Shown here piece after piece: positions 20,336-30,091 of a stretch of 64,000 nt of DNA. How positions within the stretch are numbered: position 1 is the first letter of the stretch; every line of letters starts with the position of its first letter. This DNA is from Paenacidovorax caeni (GTDB lineage: Bacteria > Pseudomonadota > Gammaproteobacteria > Burkholderiales > Burkholderiaceae_C). The notes under the pieces were generated by a model, which saw only the letters and a list, made by a program, of their open reading frames with translations, ran no database searches and had not been told where the DNA came from. The position numbers and the translations under genes were made by a program. The stretch is from positions 1 to 64,000 of the forward strand of contig NZ_CYIG01000006.1 in NCBI RefSeq assembly GCF_001298675.1, given 5' to 3'.

Positions 20336-20381
20336 ATTGGCCTCCGGGCCTTAACCATCAAGCGCTAGCAGCTATGAAAAA
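20331..20381 (-). repeat. Dispersed repeat, copy 5, overlapping the maf start
   Basis: Read on the minus strand: CATAGCTGCTAGCGCTTGAT, then GGTTAAGGCCCGGAGGCC and AATTTGAC. The GGAGG and the TTG initiation codon of maf are both inside the repeat. Confidence 0.9.
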
Positions 20382-20431
20382 GATACCGCAGACTGCGCTG
20401 CAGCGCGGGTCACTGCCCCCAAGAGGGCTGC

Positions 20432-20462
20432 GTTTTGCCTTGGGGCGGCCCCGCGGCAAAAC
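20432..20462. terminator. Hairpin between rlmH and maf
   Basis: GTTTTGCC and GGCAAAAC enclose GGGG-CGG-CCCC, giving a two-part hairpin of 31 bases. Read on the minus strand it ends in four T within the stem arm only, with no free T-run. It could be a weak terminator or a protective structure in the rlmH-maf message. Confidence 0.45.
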
Positions 20463-20468
20463 ACGGGG

Positions 20469-20936
20469 TCACTCACGGTGGTACGGGTGCCCCGCATTCA
20501 CGGACCAGGCGCGGTAAAGCTGCTCGATCAGCAACACGCGCACCATGGCGTGCGGCAGCGTCAAATCGGACAGGCGGATGCGCTCGTGCGCGGCCTGGCG
20601 AAACGCCGGATCGAGCCCATCCGGCCCGCCGATGACCAGCGCCACATCGTCGCCTCCAAGCTGCCAGCCCTTGAGGCGCTCGGCCAGCGCCTTGGTGGTC
20701 AGGCTGGTGCCACGCTCGTCCAGCGCCACGACCCGGGTGCCGCGTGGAATGGCGGCTTCAATGCGCTCGCGCTCCGCCGCGTAGAGGGTCTCCAATGTCT
20801 TGGAGCCGCGCGGCTCAGTCTTGACGGCCTTGAGCTCCACCTTGAGTTCCGGCGGAAAGCGCTTGGCGTAGTCGTCGTAGGCCGTCTGCGCCCAGTCGGG
20901 TACGCGCTGGCCCACGGCCACGATGAGCAGCTTCAT
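20469..20936 (-). CDS. rlmH: 23S rRNA pseudouridine-1915 N3-methyltransferase RlmH
   Basis: SPOUT methyltransferase that modifies pseudouridine 1915 in helix 69 of 23S rRNA on assembled 70S ribosomes. The 155 residues equal the family length. Conserved parts are [41 protein letters not shown] (the trefoil-knot SAM site) and [34 protein letters not shown] at the end. It lies 25 bases downstream of rsfS, as is normal in proteobacteria. Confidence 0.97.
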   Translation of the reverse strand: MKLLIVAVGQRVPDWAQTAYDDYAKRFPPELKVELKAVKTEPRGSKTLETLYAAERERIEAAIPRGTRVVALDERGTSLTTKALAERLKGWQLGGDDVALVIGGPDGLDPAFRQAAHERIRLSDLTLPHAMVRVLLIEQLYRAWSVNAGHPYHRE

Positions 20937-20961
20937 CGCTCAGCCCCCGGGGTCTTCAAGA

Positions 20962-21717
20962 TCAGGCCTTGGGCGCAGACTTCTTGGCGGCTGCCTTACG
21001 GGCCGGGGCCTTCTTCGCGGCCGGCTTCTTGGCGCTGGCAGCGGCCTTCGGCGCCGCCTTCTTGGCCACGGGCTTGTTCACCACCACGGTTTTCACGGGC
21101 GCCTTCTTGGCGGCGGCCTTGGCCGCGGGCTTCTTCGCTGCGACAGCGGTGGCCTTGGGGGCTTGCTTGGCGGGGGCCTTTTTGGCGGCAGCCTTCTTCG
21201 GCGCCGCTTCTGCGGTCTTGCGCGCCGGGGCCTTCTTCACGGCGGCGGACTTCTTGGCTGCAGCTTTGCCAGCAGGCTTTGCGGCGCCCTTGGCGGGTGC
21301 TTCGTCTTCCGACGCCGTCAGCTTGCGCGGCTTGGCGGCACCAAGCTTCAGACGCACGGGCGTGTCACCCCAGATTTCCTCCAGGCGGTAGTACTGGCGG
21401 ATGGCCGGTTGCATGATGTGCGCCACGGCCTGGCCGCAGTCCACGATGATCCATTCACCGTTTTCCTCGCCCTCGGAGCGCGGCTTTGGAAAGCCCGCCT
21501 CGCGCACGGCGTCGCGCACGCTGGCGGCGAGGGCCTTGGTCTGGCGGTTGGAGCTGCCGGTGGCCACGATCACGCGCTCGAACAGCGGCGAAAGGTGCTC
21601 GGTGTTGAAGACCTGAATGTCTTGGGCCTTCACGTCCTCCAGCCCATCGACGATGGCACGCTGGAGCTTGGTGACGTCCTTCTTGGCTGCGGTTTCCGTT
21701 TTGGTGGAGGTGGTCAT
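20962..21717 (-). CDS. rsfS: Ribosome silencing factor RsfS with long Lys/Ala-rich tail
   Basis: RsfS (Iojap/YbeB) binds ribosomal protein L14 and blocks joining of the ribosomal subunits in slow growth. The core domain is residues 13-125 (VTKLQRAIVDGLEDVKAQDI, RVIVATGSSNRQTKALA, GEWIIVDCGQAVAHIM). It is followed by some 120 residues made almost only of Lys, Ala and Pro (AAAKK and KKAPA-type repeats), like histone H1 C-terminal tails. Usual RsfS is 105-130 residues; this protein is 251 from the ATG at 21717. The in-frame ATG at 21759 is less likely. The tail could bind rRNA or DNA. Gene order rsfS-rlmH-maf is normal, but nadD is not upstream. Confidence 0.95.
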   Translation of the reverse strand: MTTSTKTETAAKKDVTKLQRAIVDGLEDVKAQDIQVFNTEHLSPLFERVIVATGSSNRQTKALAASVRDAVREAGFPKPRSEGEENGEWIIVDCGQAVAHIMQPAIRQYYRLEEIWGDTPVRLKLGAAKPRKLTASEDEAPAKGAAKPAGKAAAKKSAAVKKAPARKTAEAAPKKAAAKKAPAKQAPKATAVAAKKPAAKAAAKKAPVKTVVVNKPVAKKAAPKAAASAKKPAAKKAPARKAAAKKSAPKA

Positions 21718-21840
21718 CGGGTATTGGGTGGTCAAAAGTGAAGGCAATATAGCGCGCATTGCGCCAGGACAGAGCCCCGCATGTTCCCGAACGCCAAGAG
21801 GCCGGAACGATGGCGGGGTCTGTTTTTTAAGAGTCTTTGA

Positions 21841-21884
21841 GGGCTTCAGGGCTTATGGAGCAAGCGCCAGCAGCTATCAAAAAG
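21841..21884 (-). repeat. Dispersed repeat, copy 6, between hemF and rsfS
   Basis: Read on the minus strand: TTGATAGCTGCTGGCGCTTG, then CTCCATAAGCCCTGAAGCCC. It starts 14 bases after the hemF stop. Confidence 0.85.
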
Positions 21885-21897
21885 AGAGTTTGCAGCG

Positions 21898-22842
21898 TCA
21901 AATCCAGTTGCGCCGTACCAGGAAGCGCCGCGTCAGTTCGGCCTCGTGCGAGCCCGGGGGATCTTCACGCCGGTACTGCCACGACACCAGCGGCGGCATG
22001 GACAGCAAAATGGACTCGCTGCGCCCCCCCGACTGTAGGCCGAAGTGCGTGCCCCGGTCCCAGACCAGGTTGAACTCGACATAGCGGCCGCGCCGGTAGA
22101 GCTGGAAAGCACGCTCGCGCTCGCCGAACGGCAGCGCCATGCGGCGCTCGACGATGGGCAAGTAGGCGGGCAGAAAAGCGTCGCCCACGGCTTGCGTCAT
22201 CGCCAGGCTGCGCTCAAAACCCAGGGCCGAGAAGTCATCAAAGAAGATGCCGCCCACGCCACGCTGCTCGTCGCGGTGCTTGAGGTAGAAGTATTCGTCG
22301 CACCAGCGCTTGAAGCGCAGGTACAGCCCCTCGCCAAAGGGCTTGAGGGTGTCATGGCAGATGCGATGGAAATGCACCGCGTCTTCCTCGAAGCCGTAGT
22401 ACGGCGTCAAATCCATGCCGCCGCCAAACCAGCACACCGGCTCCTGTCCGGGCTGCCCCGCCGAGATCATGCGCACGTTCATGTGCACCGTCGGCACATA
22501 GGGGTTGAGCGGGTGGAACACCAGCGACACGCCCATGGCTTCGAACGGTGCGCCAGCCAGCTCGGGCCGGTGCTGCGTGGCCGAGGACGGCAGCTTGGCG
22601 CCACGCACGTGCGAGAAGCCGACGCCGGCGCGCTCGAACACGCGCCCGCCTTCGAGAATCTGCGTGACGCCATCCCCCTGCAAGGGCTCATCGGGGCTCT
22701 TGCGCCAGGGATCGACCAGAAAGCGCGCGCCGCGCGGCCCTTCGATGGCCTCGACCGCGCCGGTGATACGCGATTGCAGGTCGAGCAGGTAGCCACGCAC
22801 ACGCTCGGCCGTGCTGGGCGGATTGAATGCCGACAGTGCCAT
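21898..22842 (-). CDS. hemF: Oxygen-dependent coproporphyrinogen III oxidase
   Basis: Cytoplasmic enzyme that uses O2 to convert coproporphyrinogen III to protoporphyrinogen IX in heme synthesis. The 314 residues begin at ATG 22842 ([20 protein letters not shown]). Conserved pieces are [59 protein letters not shown] and [24 protein letters not shown]. Its ATG overlaps the purD stop in ATGA, so the two are probably translated together. It is the aerobic form; the anaerobic hemN is not in this window although the cell appears to denitrify. Confidence 0.97.
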   Translation of the reverse strand: MALSAFNPPSTAERVRGYLLDLQSRITGAVEAIEGPRGARFLVDPWRKSPDEPLQGDGVTQILEGGRVFERAGVGFSHVRGAKLPSSATQHRPELAGAPFEAMGVSLVFHPLNPYVPTVHMNVRMISAGQPGQEPVCWFGGGMDLTPYYGFEEDAVHFHRICHDTLKPFGEGLYLRFKRWCDEYFYLKHRDEQRGVGGIFFDDFSALGFERSLAMTQAVGDAFLPAYLPIVERRMALPFGERERAFQLYRRGRYVEFNLVWDRGTHFGLQSGGRSESILLSMPPLVSWQYRREDPPGSHEAELTRRFLVRRNWI

Positions 22843-24122
22843 CAGCTCTTCACCGCCCGGTGGCCAATGTCGCGGCGGTATTGCGCGCCATCGAAGTGAA
22901 TGCCGCGCGCCACGTCGTAAGCGCGCTGCTGCGCCTGGCGCACGTTGTCGCCCAGCGCCGTCACGCACAGCACACGGCCGCCGCTGGTGCGCAGCACGCC
23001 GTCCTGCAACTGCGTGCCCGCATGGAACACCATGGCGTCGTCGGCCTCGGGCGGCAGGCCCGTGATGGCGTCGCCCTTGCGCGGATCCTCGGGGTAGCCG
23101 TGCGCGGCCATCACCACACCGAGCGCAGTGCGGCGATCCCACTGCAGCTCAACCTGGTCGAGCTTGCCTTCGGTGGCGGCCAGCATCACGTCCACCAAAT
23201 CGCTCTTGAGGCGCATCATGATGGGCTGCGTCTCGGGGTCACCCATGCGGCAGTTGAATTCCAGCGTCTTGGGATGGCCCTGGGCATCGATCATCAGGCC
23301 GGCGTAGAGGAAGCCGGTGTAGGGAATGCCGTCCTTTTCCATGCCGCGGATGGTCGGCATGATGATCTCGCGCATGGCGCGGGCGTGCACGTCGGCCGTA
23401 ACCACGGGCGCAGGCGAGTACGCGCCCATGCCACCCGTGTTGGGGCCCTGGTCGCCGTCCTTGAGGCGCTTGTGGTCCTGGCTGGTGGCCAGGGCAGCGA
23501 CGTTCTTGCCATCGCACAGCACGATGAAGCTGGCTTCCTCGCCGGCGAGGAATTCCTCGATGACGACGCGCGCGCCGCCTTCGTTGTGCGTCACGCCGTA
23601 CTTGTTGTCCACCAGCATGAAGTCCACCGCGTCGTGGGCCTCCTGCAGCGTCATGGCCACCACCACGCCCTTGCCCGCCGCCAGGCCGTCGGCCTTGATG
23701 ACGATGGGCGCGCCCAGGCGGTCCACGAAGGCGTGGGCCGCGGCCGGGTCGGTGAAGGTGTCGTAGTTGGCCGTGGGGATGCCGTGGCGGCGCATGAAGG
23801 CCTTGGAGAAGGCCTTGGAGCTTTCGAGTTGCGCGGCGGCCTTGGTCGGGCCAAAAACACGCAAGCCGTGGGCACGGAATTCATCCACCACGCCGGCGGC
23901 CAGCGGTGCCTCGGGGCCGACCACCGTGAGGCCCACCTTTTGTTCCTGCGCCCACTCGCGCAACTGCACCACACCGGTGATGGGCAGGTTCTCGAACTTG
24001 GGGTGGTGCGCCGTGCCGCCGTTGCCGGGCGCAAGATAGACCTTGGTGGCCCGGGGCGACTGGGCCAGCTTCCAGGCCAGCGCGTGTTCGCGGCCACCGC
24101 CGCCTATGACGAGTACTTTCAT
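22842..24122 (-). CDS. purD: Phosphoribosylamine-glycine ligase
   Basis: ATP-grasp enzyme of purine synthesis that joins glycine to phosphoribosylamine. It has 426 residues. The N-terminal domain is [20 protein letters not shown]; the ATP-grasp core holds [38 protein letters not shown] and [16 protein letters not shown]; the metal-binding [12 protein letters not shown] follows. It lies 19 bases after yebC and overlaps hemF by one ATGA. Confidence 0.97.
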   Translation of the reverse strand: MKVLVIGGGGREHALAWKLAQSPRATKVYLAPGNGGTAHHPKFENLPITGVVQLREWAQEQKVGLTVVGPEAPLAAGVVDEFRAHGLRVFGPTKAAAQLESSKAFSKAFMRRHGIPTANYDTFTDPAAAHAFVDRLGAPIVIKADGLAAGKGVVVAMTLQEAHDAVDFMLVDNKYGVTHNEGGARVVIEEFLAGEEASFIVLCDGKNVAALATSQDHKRLKDGDQGPNTGGMGAYSPAPVVTADVHARAMREIIMPTIRGMEKDGIPYTGFLYAGLMIDAQGHPKTLEFNCRMGDPETQPIMMRLKSDLVDVMLAATEGKLDQVELQWDRRTALGVVMAAHGYPEDPRKGDAITGLPPEADDAMVFHAGTQLQDGVLRTSGGRVLCVTALGDNVRQAQQRAYDVARGIHFDGAQYRRDIGHRAVKS

Positions 24123-24141
24123 GGGATCCTTGCTGGTTCTT

Positions 24142-24861
24142 CTAGAGGGCGGCGTTGTGGTAAACGTCCTGCACGTCGTCCAGTTCTTCGATCATGTCGA
24201 GCAGCTTCTGCATGCGCGCGGCGTCGTCGCCCGCGAGCTCGATGGTGTTCTCGGCGCGCATGGTCACCTCGGCCACCTCAGGCTTCAGGCCCGCGGCCTC
24301 CAGCGCGTCGCGCACGGCCTCGAAATCGCCCGGCGCGGTGAGCACCTCGATAGCGCCGTCGTCATCGGCGATCACATCCTCGGCACCGGCCTCCAGCGCC
24401 ACTTCCATCACCTTATCCTCGCTCGTGCCGGGGGCAAAGATGAGCTGGCCGCAGTGCTTGAACTGGAACGCCACCGAGCCTTCGGTGCCCATGTTGCCGC
24501 CGTACTTACTGAAAGCGTGGCGCACCTCGGCCACGGTGCGCACGCGGTTGTCGGTCATGGTGTCGACGATGATGGCCGCGCCGCCGATGCCGTAGCCCTC
24601 GTAGCGGATTTCCTCGTAGACCACGCCTTCGAGGTTGCCTGTGGCCTTGTCCACGTTGCGCTTGATGTTGTCGGCCGGCATGTTGGCCGCTTTGGCCTTG
24701 TCGATGGCCAAGCGCAACCGCGGATTGGCCGTCGGGTCGCCCCCGCCCTGGCGTGCGGCAACCATGATTTCACGGATGATGCGGGTCCAGACCTTGCCGC
24801 GCTTTTCGTCCTGGCGGCCTTTGCGGTGCTGGATATTGGCCCATTTGCTGTGTCCTGCCAC
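24142..24861 (-). CDS. yebC: YebC/PmpR-family transcriptional regulator
   Basis: TACO1/YebC-family protein, 239 residues; members are described as transcription regulators and, more recently, as helpers of translation through polyproline stretches. The start is GTG 24861 ([20 protein letters not shown]), with AAAGGA upstream; the much longer open frame upstream overlaps the opposite-strand ATPase gene and is not real. Conserved are [48 protein letters not shown] and [16 protein letters not shown]. It shares a 78-base divergent promoter region with the HerA-like gene. Confidence 0.95.
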   Translation of the reverse strand: MAGHSKWANIQHRKGRQDEKRGKVWTRIIREIMVAARQGGGDPTANPRLRLAIDKAKAANMPADNIKRNVDKATGNLEGVVYEEIRYEGYGIGGAAIIVDTMTDNRVRTVAEVRHAFSKYGGNMGTEGSVAFQFKHCGQLIFAPGTSEDKVMEVALEAGAEDVIADDDGAIEVLTAPGDFEAVRDALEAAGLKPEVAEVTMRAENTIELAGDDAARMQKLLDMIEELDDVQDVYHNAAL

Positions 24862-24939
24862 GAAGCGTCCTTTGTATTGAATTACCCTATTGCCCCCGAT
24901 TTTACTTTTGCCCGCCAAAGCCCCCCGAGGAAACCCGAA

Positions 24940-26451
24940 ATGGCCGACCCGATCCTGATTGCGCAGCACGCCACCACCACCTGCCACCTGCTCCCGGGCC
25001 TGGCCAACCGCCACGGCCTCATCACCGGCGCCACGGGCACGGGCAAGACCGTGACGCTGCAAACCCTGGCGGAGCGCTTCTCGCGCATCGGCGTGCCCGT
25101 ATTCATGGCCGACGTGAAGGGCGACCTCACCGGCATCAGCCAGCAGGGCAGCCTGGCGCCCAAGCTCGCCGCCACGCTGCAAGAGCGCGGCTTGCCGCTG
25201 CCCACGCCCACGGCCTGCCCAACGCAGCTGTGGGACGTGTTCGGCGAACAGGGCCACCCGGTGCGCGCCACCATCTCCGACATGGGGCCGCTGCTGCTCG
25301 GGCGCATGCTCAACCTCAACGATACGCAGATGGGCGTGCTGAACCTGGTGTTCAAGATCGCCGATGACAATGGCTTGCTGCTGCTCGACCTGAAGGACCT
25401 GCGCGCCATGCTCGCCTACGTGGGCGACAACGCCAAAGAGTTCACCACCGCCTACGGCAACATCAGCGCCGCCAGCGTGGGCGCCATCCAGCGCGGCCTG
25501 CTGCAGATCGAACAGCAGGGCGGCGACAAGTTCTTCGGCGAACCCATGCTCGACCTGAACGACTTCATGCAGACCGTGGACGGCCAGGGCATGGTCAACA
25601 TCCTCGCGGCCGACAAGTTGATGAACGCGCCGCGCCTGTACGCCACCTTCCTGCTCTGGATGCTGTCGGACCTGTTCGAGCGCCTGCCTGAGATTGGCGA
25701 CCCCGAGAAGCCCAAGCTGGTGTTCTTTTTCGACGAAGCCCACCTGCTGTTCAACGAGGCGCCGAAGGTACTGGTCGAGCGCATCGAACTTGTGGTGCGC
25801 CTGATCCGCTCCAAGGGCGTGGGTGTGTACTTCGTCACGCAGAACCCCCTGGACATCCCTGACACCGTGCTGGCCCAGCTCGGCAACCGTGTGCAGCACG
25901 CGCTGCGCGCTTTCACCCCACGCGACCAGAAGGCCGTGAAGGCCACGGCCACCACCATGCGCCAGAACCCTGGTCTGGACATCGAGGCGGCCATCACCGA
26001 GTTGGCCGTGGGCGAAGCACTGGTGAGCTGCCTGGACGAAAAAGGCCGCCCCGGCGTGACCGAGCGCGTTTATGTGCTGGCACCGGGCAGCCAGATTGGC
26101 CCGATCACGCCGCAGCAGCGCCAGGCGCTGATCGCGGGCTCACTGGTGGCGGGCGTGTACGAGAAGATGGTGGACCGCGAATCGGCCTACGAGAAGCTGC
26201 AGGCGCGCGCTGGCGCACCCGCCGCAGGCACAGCGGTGGGCGGCGCGCCCGCGCAGGGCACCGACGGCGGCCTGCTAGGCGGGCTCAACGACGTACTCTT
26301 TGGCACCACGGGCCCACGCGGCGCCAAGCACGATGGCCTGGTGCAGACCATGGCCAAGACGGCGGCGCGCACCGTCGGCTCCAGTCTGGGCAAGGAAATT
26401 CTGCGCGGCGTCATGGGCAGCCTGTTCGGGGGCAACGGCAAGCGCCGCTGA
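24940..26451 (+). CDS. HerA-like ATPase (DUF853 / YjgR type)
   Basis: P-loop ATPase of the HerA/FtsK superfamily. From ATG 24940 ([20 protein letters not shown], with CGAGGAAA upstream) it is 503 residues. Walker A is [14 protein letters not shown] at about 29-36; Walker [19 protein letters not shown] lies near residue 265; [28 protein letters not shown] follows. The C-terminal part is Gly/Ala-rich and ends FGGNGKRR. The family is widespread and mostly without known function; it is not the NurA-linked archaeal HerA. No partner gene is seen. Confidence 0.9.
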   Translation: MADPILIAQHATTTCHLLPGLANRHGLITGATGTGKTVTLQTLAERFSRIGVPVFMADVKGDLTGISQQGSLAPKLAATLQERGLPLPTPTACPTQLWDVFGEQGHPVRATISDMGPLLLGRMLNLNDTQMGVLNLVFKIADDNGLLLLDLKDLRAMLAYVGDNAKEFTTAYGNISAASVGAIQRGLLQIEQQGGDKFFGEPMLDLNDFMQTVDGQGMVNILAADKLMNAPRLYATFLLWMLSDLFERLPEIGDPEKPKLVFFFDEAHLLFNEAPKVLVERIELVVRLIRSKGVGVYFVTQNPLDIPDTVLAQLGNRVQHALRAFTPRDQKAVKATATTMRQNPGLDIEAAITELAVGEALVSCLDEKGRPGVTERVYVLAPGSQIGPITPQQRQALIAGSLVAGVYEKMVDRESAYEKLQARAGAPAAGTAVGGAPAQGTDGGLLGGLNDVLFGTTGPRGAKHDGLVQTMAKTAARTVGSSLGKEILRGVMGSLFGGNGKRR

Positions 26452-26546
26452 ACGCTGGCGCCCCACACGGGGCGCCCAGTCTGCCCTGCCCCTTCGCCCA
26501 CAAAGCGAACGTGACACCTTCCCGCTGTCTTGCTGAAGAACGATCC

Positions 26547-27296
26547 ATGGTGCGTATAGCGATCTGCGACGACATGTCGCATGAACTGCGACACCTCGTC
26601 GCACTCACCGAGCAGTACGTATCCCGCAACGGCGTCGACGCGGAAGTGATCGGCTTCAACCATCCGGATGCACTACTGACGGCCATGGAGGCAGAGCGCT
26701 TTCATGTCTACGTGCTGGACATCGTCATGCCGATGGTCAGCGGACTGGAATTAGGCAAGGCAATCCGCCGCATCGACCGTGAAGCGCAAATCATCTATGC
26801 CTCCACGGAGCCGCAATTCGCCTTGCAGGCCTATGCCGCCCATCCGTTGTCTTATCTGGTCAAGCCGATCGGCGCGCCGCAGCTGTTCGATGCCTTGGCA
26901 CTGGCCCTCGCCAGGGTCGCCACCGCCGAAGAGCCCTGCTTTGCCGTCAAAACCCTCGACAGCCTGCGTGTAGTCAACATGGCACACATCATCTGCTGTG
27001 AATACAGCAACCACGCCGCCATCTTCAACATGGCGAGTGGCGAGACAGTGCGCAGCCGCACCTTTCGGGAAAATTTCTCGGAATACTGTGCCCCCCTCTT
27101 GCGGGAAAGGCATTTCCTGCAGTGCCACGCCTCGTTTGTGGTCAACATGCGCCGGATTGAGCGCTTTGCCAAGGGCGACTTCACGCTCCACGGCGGAAAG
27201 ACCATTCCGATTGCCCCGAAACGATACGCAGTGGTCCGTGACACTTATATGAATTACCTGATGGCAAGAACGGGCGGCCAGGTAAACGCGAGATGA
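26547..27296 (+). CDS. LytTR-type response regulator (AgrA/VirR-like)
   Basis: Two-domain regulator of 249 residues from ATG 26547 (MVRIAICDDMSHELRHL). The receiver domain (1-120) has the acidic pair CDD at 8-10, phospho-Asp in YVLDIVMPM near residue 58 and the Lys in YLVKPIGAP. The LytTR DNA-binding domain (about 145-240) has NMAHIICCEYSNHAAIF, TFRENFSEY, RHFLQCHASFVVNMRRIERF and the terminal PIAPKRYAVVRDTYMNYLM. The stop overlaps the sensor start (ATGA). The pair resembles Agr-type systems of Firmicutes. Targets are unknown. Codon use is less GC-rich than in the surrounding genes. Confidence 0.9.
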   Translation: MVRIAICDDMSHELRHLVALTEQYVSRNGVDAEVIGFNHPDALLTAMEAERFHVYVLDIVMPMVSGLELGKAIRRIDREAQIIYASTEPQFALQAYAAHPLSYLVKPIGAPQLFDALALALARVATAEEPCFAVKTLDSLRVVNMAHIICCEYSNHAAIFNMASGETVRSRTFRENFSEYCAPLLRERHFLQCHASFVVNMRRIERFAKGDFTLHGGKTIPIAPKRYAVVRDTYMNYLMARTGGQVNAR

Positions 27297-28579
27297 TGGC
27301 GCATTTTCCCGATTTACTCAGGGCCGTGGTCACCGATGCCATGCTGGTCCTCCTGCTCTGCACCATGGCCACACCCAAGTACAAGAGCAAGGCCGTTTAC
27401 GCTTTGGCAATCGCACTCATATTAAGCATAAACATCAGTGCGAACTATTACTTTTACCGCACCCAAAACTACACGGCCGTTTTTTATGTCGACCTCGCGA
27501 TGCTGCTGGTGATCGGAATCACCCTAAAGCCCCTGTTCACAGACACGATCATGCAATGGTGCTTCAGCTATGTCACCATGATCAACATCTACTCCGCCGT
27601 TGTATTTCTGAGTTATTTCTTGCGAAATATCTTCCCCAATCCACTGTACGGCAATTCAATCGCACGTTTTTTGCTTTTTACAGCCTTCATCCTGGCATTT
27701 AAAAAATGGGTGTCTGCACCGTACCGCAAGGTGCTGGACTACTGGCATATCCACCTGCTGCCTATCGTTGCATTGCTGGCCTGTCTGCTGGGGTACTTCT
27801 TTGGCGGCGACATTCGCGACACACTGACCAGGAATCAACTGCCTTTATTCCTTCTCATCTTCCTGGGGTTTGCGGTCTACACCTCCATCATTTACTCCCT
27901 CAAAATCATCACCCGACAGCATGCCATGCGCGAAGAAAATGCGCTCATGCGTGTTGAGAAAGAATATCTCCAGCTGGCGACAAATGGAATGACAGAGCGA
28001 ATCAAGCTGATGGAAGACGCATCGGCACAGAACAGCCGCGCAGCACATGATCGCCGCCATTTCCACAACGTGCTACTGGGACTGCTGGAACGAGGGCAAA
28101 CCAGAGAAGCTGCGGCGTTGCTGCAAGCCGACAGACACGCAACGCCAACGACCAGCACTGCCTATTGCGAGAACCCGGCCATCAACGCCGCCGTCTGCCA
28201 CTACGCAAGCATGGCGGAACAAGCGGGCATCCGCACGGAAATATGCCTGGATATCCCTGACAACCTGGACGTCGACCCCATCGGTTTCTCCATGGTGATT
28301 TCCAATCTCATGGAAAATGCCATCCATTCCTGCCAGAACCTGCCGCAAGGCAAGACACCCTACCTTCTGCTCACCTGCCACCATGTTGGACGGCTGCTGC
28401 TGGAAATAGAAAATCCCTGCAGCCCCGACACCACGCTGGACGGCAACGGTCTTCCCGCGGTTCGCAGCGAGGGGCATGGCATCGGCAGCAAAAGTGTTGC
28501 CGCCTTCGCCAAAAATTACGATGCCGAACTACTCTATGAAATCGCAAATGGCGTCTTCCGGGTGCGACTGCTGGTGTAG
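27293..28579 (+). CDS. GHKL-domain membrane sensor kinase (AgrC-like)
   Basis: Predicted sensor of 428 residues. Six or seven membrane segments fill residues 10-210; a short coiled stretch follows; the dimerisation helix holds a probable phospho-His in HDRRHFHNVLLGLLERG near residue 250; the C-terminal GHKL ATPase shows the N box MVISNLMENAIHSC near 340 and the G box GHGIGSKSV near 405. This is the AgrC/ComD-like layout (GHKL_5 type) rather than a classical HisKA kinase. No processing peptidase or peptide gene is seen nearby, so the signal is unknown. The gene overlaps its regulator by four bases and converges with the phosphoesterase gene. Confidence 0.87.
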   Translation: MMAHFPDLLRAVVTDAMLVLLLCTMATPKYKSKAVYALAIALILSINISANYYFYRTQNYTAVFYVDLAMLLVIGITLKPLFTDTIMQWCFSYVTMINIYSAVVFLSYFLRNIFPNPLYGNSIARFLLFTAFILAFKKWVSAPYRKVLDYWHIHLLPIVALLACLLGYFFGGDIRDTLTRNQLPLFLLIFLGFAVYTSIIYSLKIITRQHAMREENALMRVEKEYLQLATNGMTERIKLMEDASAQNSRAAHDRRHFHNVLLGLLERGQTREAAALLQADRHATPTTSTAYCENPAINAAVCHYASMAEQAGIRTEICLDIPDNLDVDPIGFSMVISNLMENAIHSCQNLPQGKTPYLLLTCHHVGRLLLEIENPCSPDTTLDGNGLPAVRSEGHGIGSKSVAAFAKNYDAELLYEIANGVFRVRLLV

Positions 28580-28656
28580 CAGCGCAGCGAAGGCGTGATT
28601 CTCCCGACCTTTTGCAAGGACTGCTGAAAACCACCCTCAGCCCCGGAAGATTGCCA

Positions 28657-30042
28657 TCACGCACTGACGCTGGCCGTGATGTCTGCGACCTCCCCCTCTT
28701 TGACGAACTGGCGAATCGCTGTCGCATCCTTGCCGGTCGATCCGGTCGTGATGACCACGAAAGTACGGGTGGCCGGGTGCTCGGTATTCTCGTCGATCCA
28801 AGTTCCGGAATTCAAATAGCATTTACCGCCATCCACATAGCGGCACATGGGCACATGGGTGTGGCCAAAAACAACCACCTCCACATTCTTCTCATTTGGA
28901 TTCTCCAAATAATTTGCCTTTGCCCTGGAGAAGAATGAATCAGGGAATGCTGGAGGAACCGCGCCAGCGACCGACACTGCAAAGGGAGCCTCGGGAACTT
29001 TGACCTTATTAGCCACCTGGCGCGCCTGCCAAGAAAGCTGAATATTTCTGAACAGCGTAGGAGCAGAAATATACTTCTTACCCGTCTGCTCATCCGTCAA
29101 CATGGCGGGGTAAAAATCCTTATAAGTGTAATCCCCATTAAAACCAGAGATACGGATCTTGAATATTTTATTGGTCGCAAAGTGATCCTCGCCACTCTCA
29201 TAGGGCGTCATCTTTTTTGAGATATTATCCAAGATACTGTAGTACGCGTATGCACCCGCTTGGTCTACATAAGCAGAATCCTTCAGGCCCGCATAATCGC
29301 CGGGACTGATGACGGGCAGATTCTGGGCCACCTTGGGTTTTCCTTCCAGCACCCAGGTTGCGGCATAACGGGCATAAAAATAGCCTGCTGGCAAGATTGT
29401 CTTGCCCTGATTGCCACACAACGCTTCATTGGTTACCGTATCGGGTGCCGAGAATACGTCATAGCGATGGCCGTGCTCGATGACAATTTCGTTTCGGTCA
29501 CCGGTATAGTACGTGCCGAGCCCTTGAGGCTCCGCGCTCCCAGCCTGCACCAGTTGGGGAATGGCCTCCTGCAACACGCTTGGCTTGAGTGTCAAATCAT
29601 GGTTTCCAGGGACATAGACCAGTTTGATCCCACTGGCAATGACCCTGTTCAGCTCATCAATGACACCTTGGTTGTTCGCGATGACATTCCTGTAGAACTG
29701 GTCCTGGTCGGTATACAGCGGATAGTAGTAAACCGGCAAAAACCACTCATCGAGAAAATCACCGGCAATCACCAGTTCACGCACATCTTTTGTGTTTTGC
29801 AGACATTGCAAAAACTTGATGAGCAGCGGCCGGTTTTTCAGCGTCTCGGTGTAGCGGTCTTCGATACCGAGGTGGATATCGCTGATGACGACGATTTTGT
29901 TCCGGACCGCATCAGCCGCCCACAGAGGCGCAGCGTCGGAATACGCGCTACTACTGCTCCCGCAGCCGGAAGCATTCAAGGCTGCCAGCGCGCCAGCGCC
30001 CGTGCCCATGCTCTTGACAAAATCTCTCCGGGAAAACTTCAT
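28657..30042 (-). CDS. Exported metallophosphoesterase (calcineurin type)
   Basis: Predicted periplasmic or lipid-anchored phosphoesterase with two metal ions, 461 residues from ATG 30042. The leader MKFSRRDFVKSMGTGAGALA has the twin-arginine motif SRRDFVKS and is followed by ALNASGC, which could be a lipobox. Metal-site motifs are VVISDIHLG, VIAGDFLDEW, VPGNHD, EHGHRYD and VVVFGHTHVPMC. The substrate is unknown; relatives include UDP-diacylglucosamine and cyclic nucleotide phosphoesterases. The gene is less GC-rich than its neighbours and converges with the Agr-like pair; co-regulation is possible but not shown. Confidence 0.86.
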   Translation of the reverse strand: MKFSRRDFVKSMGTGAGALAALNASGCGSSSSAYSDAAPLWAADAVRNKIVVISDIHLGIEDRYTETLKNRPLLIKFLQCLQNTKDVRELVIAGDFLDEWFLPVYYYPLYTDQDQFYRNVIANNQGVIDELNRVIASGIKLVYVPGNHDLTLKPSVLQEAIPQLVQAGSAEPQGLGTYYTGDRNEIVIEHGHRYDVFSAPDTVTNEALCGNQGKTILPAGYFYARYAATWVLEGKPKVAQNLPVISPGDYAGLKDSAYVDQAGAYAYYSILDNISKKMTPYESGEDHFATNKIFKIRISGFNGDYTYKDFYPAMLTDEQTGKKYISAPTLFRNIQLSWQARQVANKVKVPEAPFAVSVAGAVPPAFPDSFFSRAKANYLENPNEKNVEVVVFGHTHVPMCRYVDGGKCYLNSGTWIDENTEHPATRTFVVITTGSTGKDATAIRQFVKEGEVADITASVSA

Positions 30043-30091
30043 TTTGACTCCAGTGAACCCGTGGTGGTTGGTGGGTGTATCCCTCACAGGG

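Noticed and set aside
20962-21340. Short Lys/Ala codon repeats as a CRISPR or satellite array
   Set aside because: The periodicity follows AAAKK/KKAPA peptide repeats in the rsfS reading frame; there are no equal repeats with unique spacers.
24043-24939. Upstream extension of the HerA-like frame by 299 codons
   Set aside because: It runs antisense across yebC; the start at 24940 has a ribosome site and the family N-terminus.
24862-25899. Upstream extension of the yebC frame by 346 codons
   Set aside because: It is antisense to the HerA-like gene; yebC begins with the conserved AGHSKWANI at GTG 24861.
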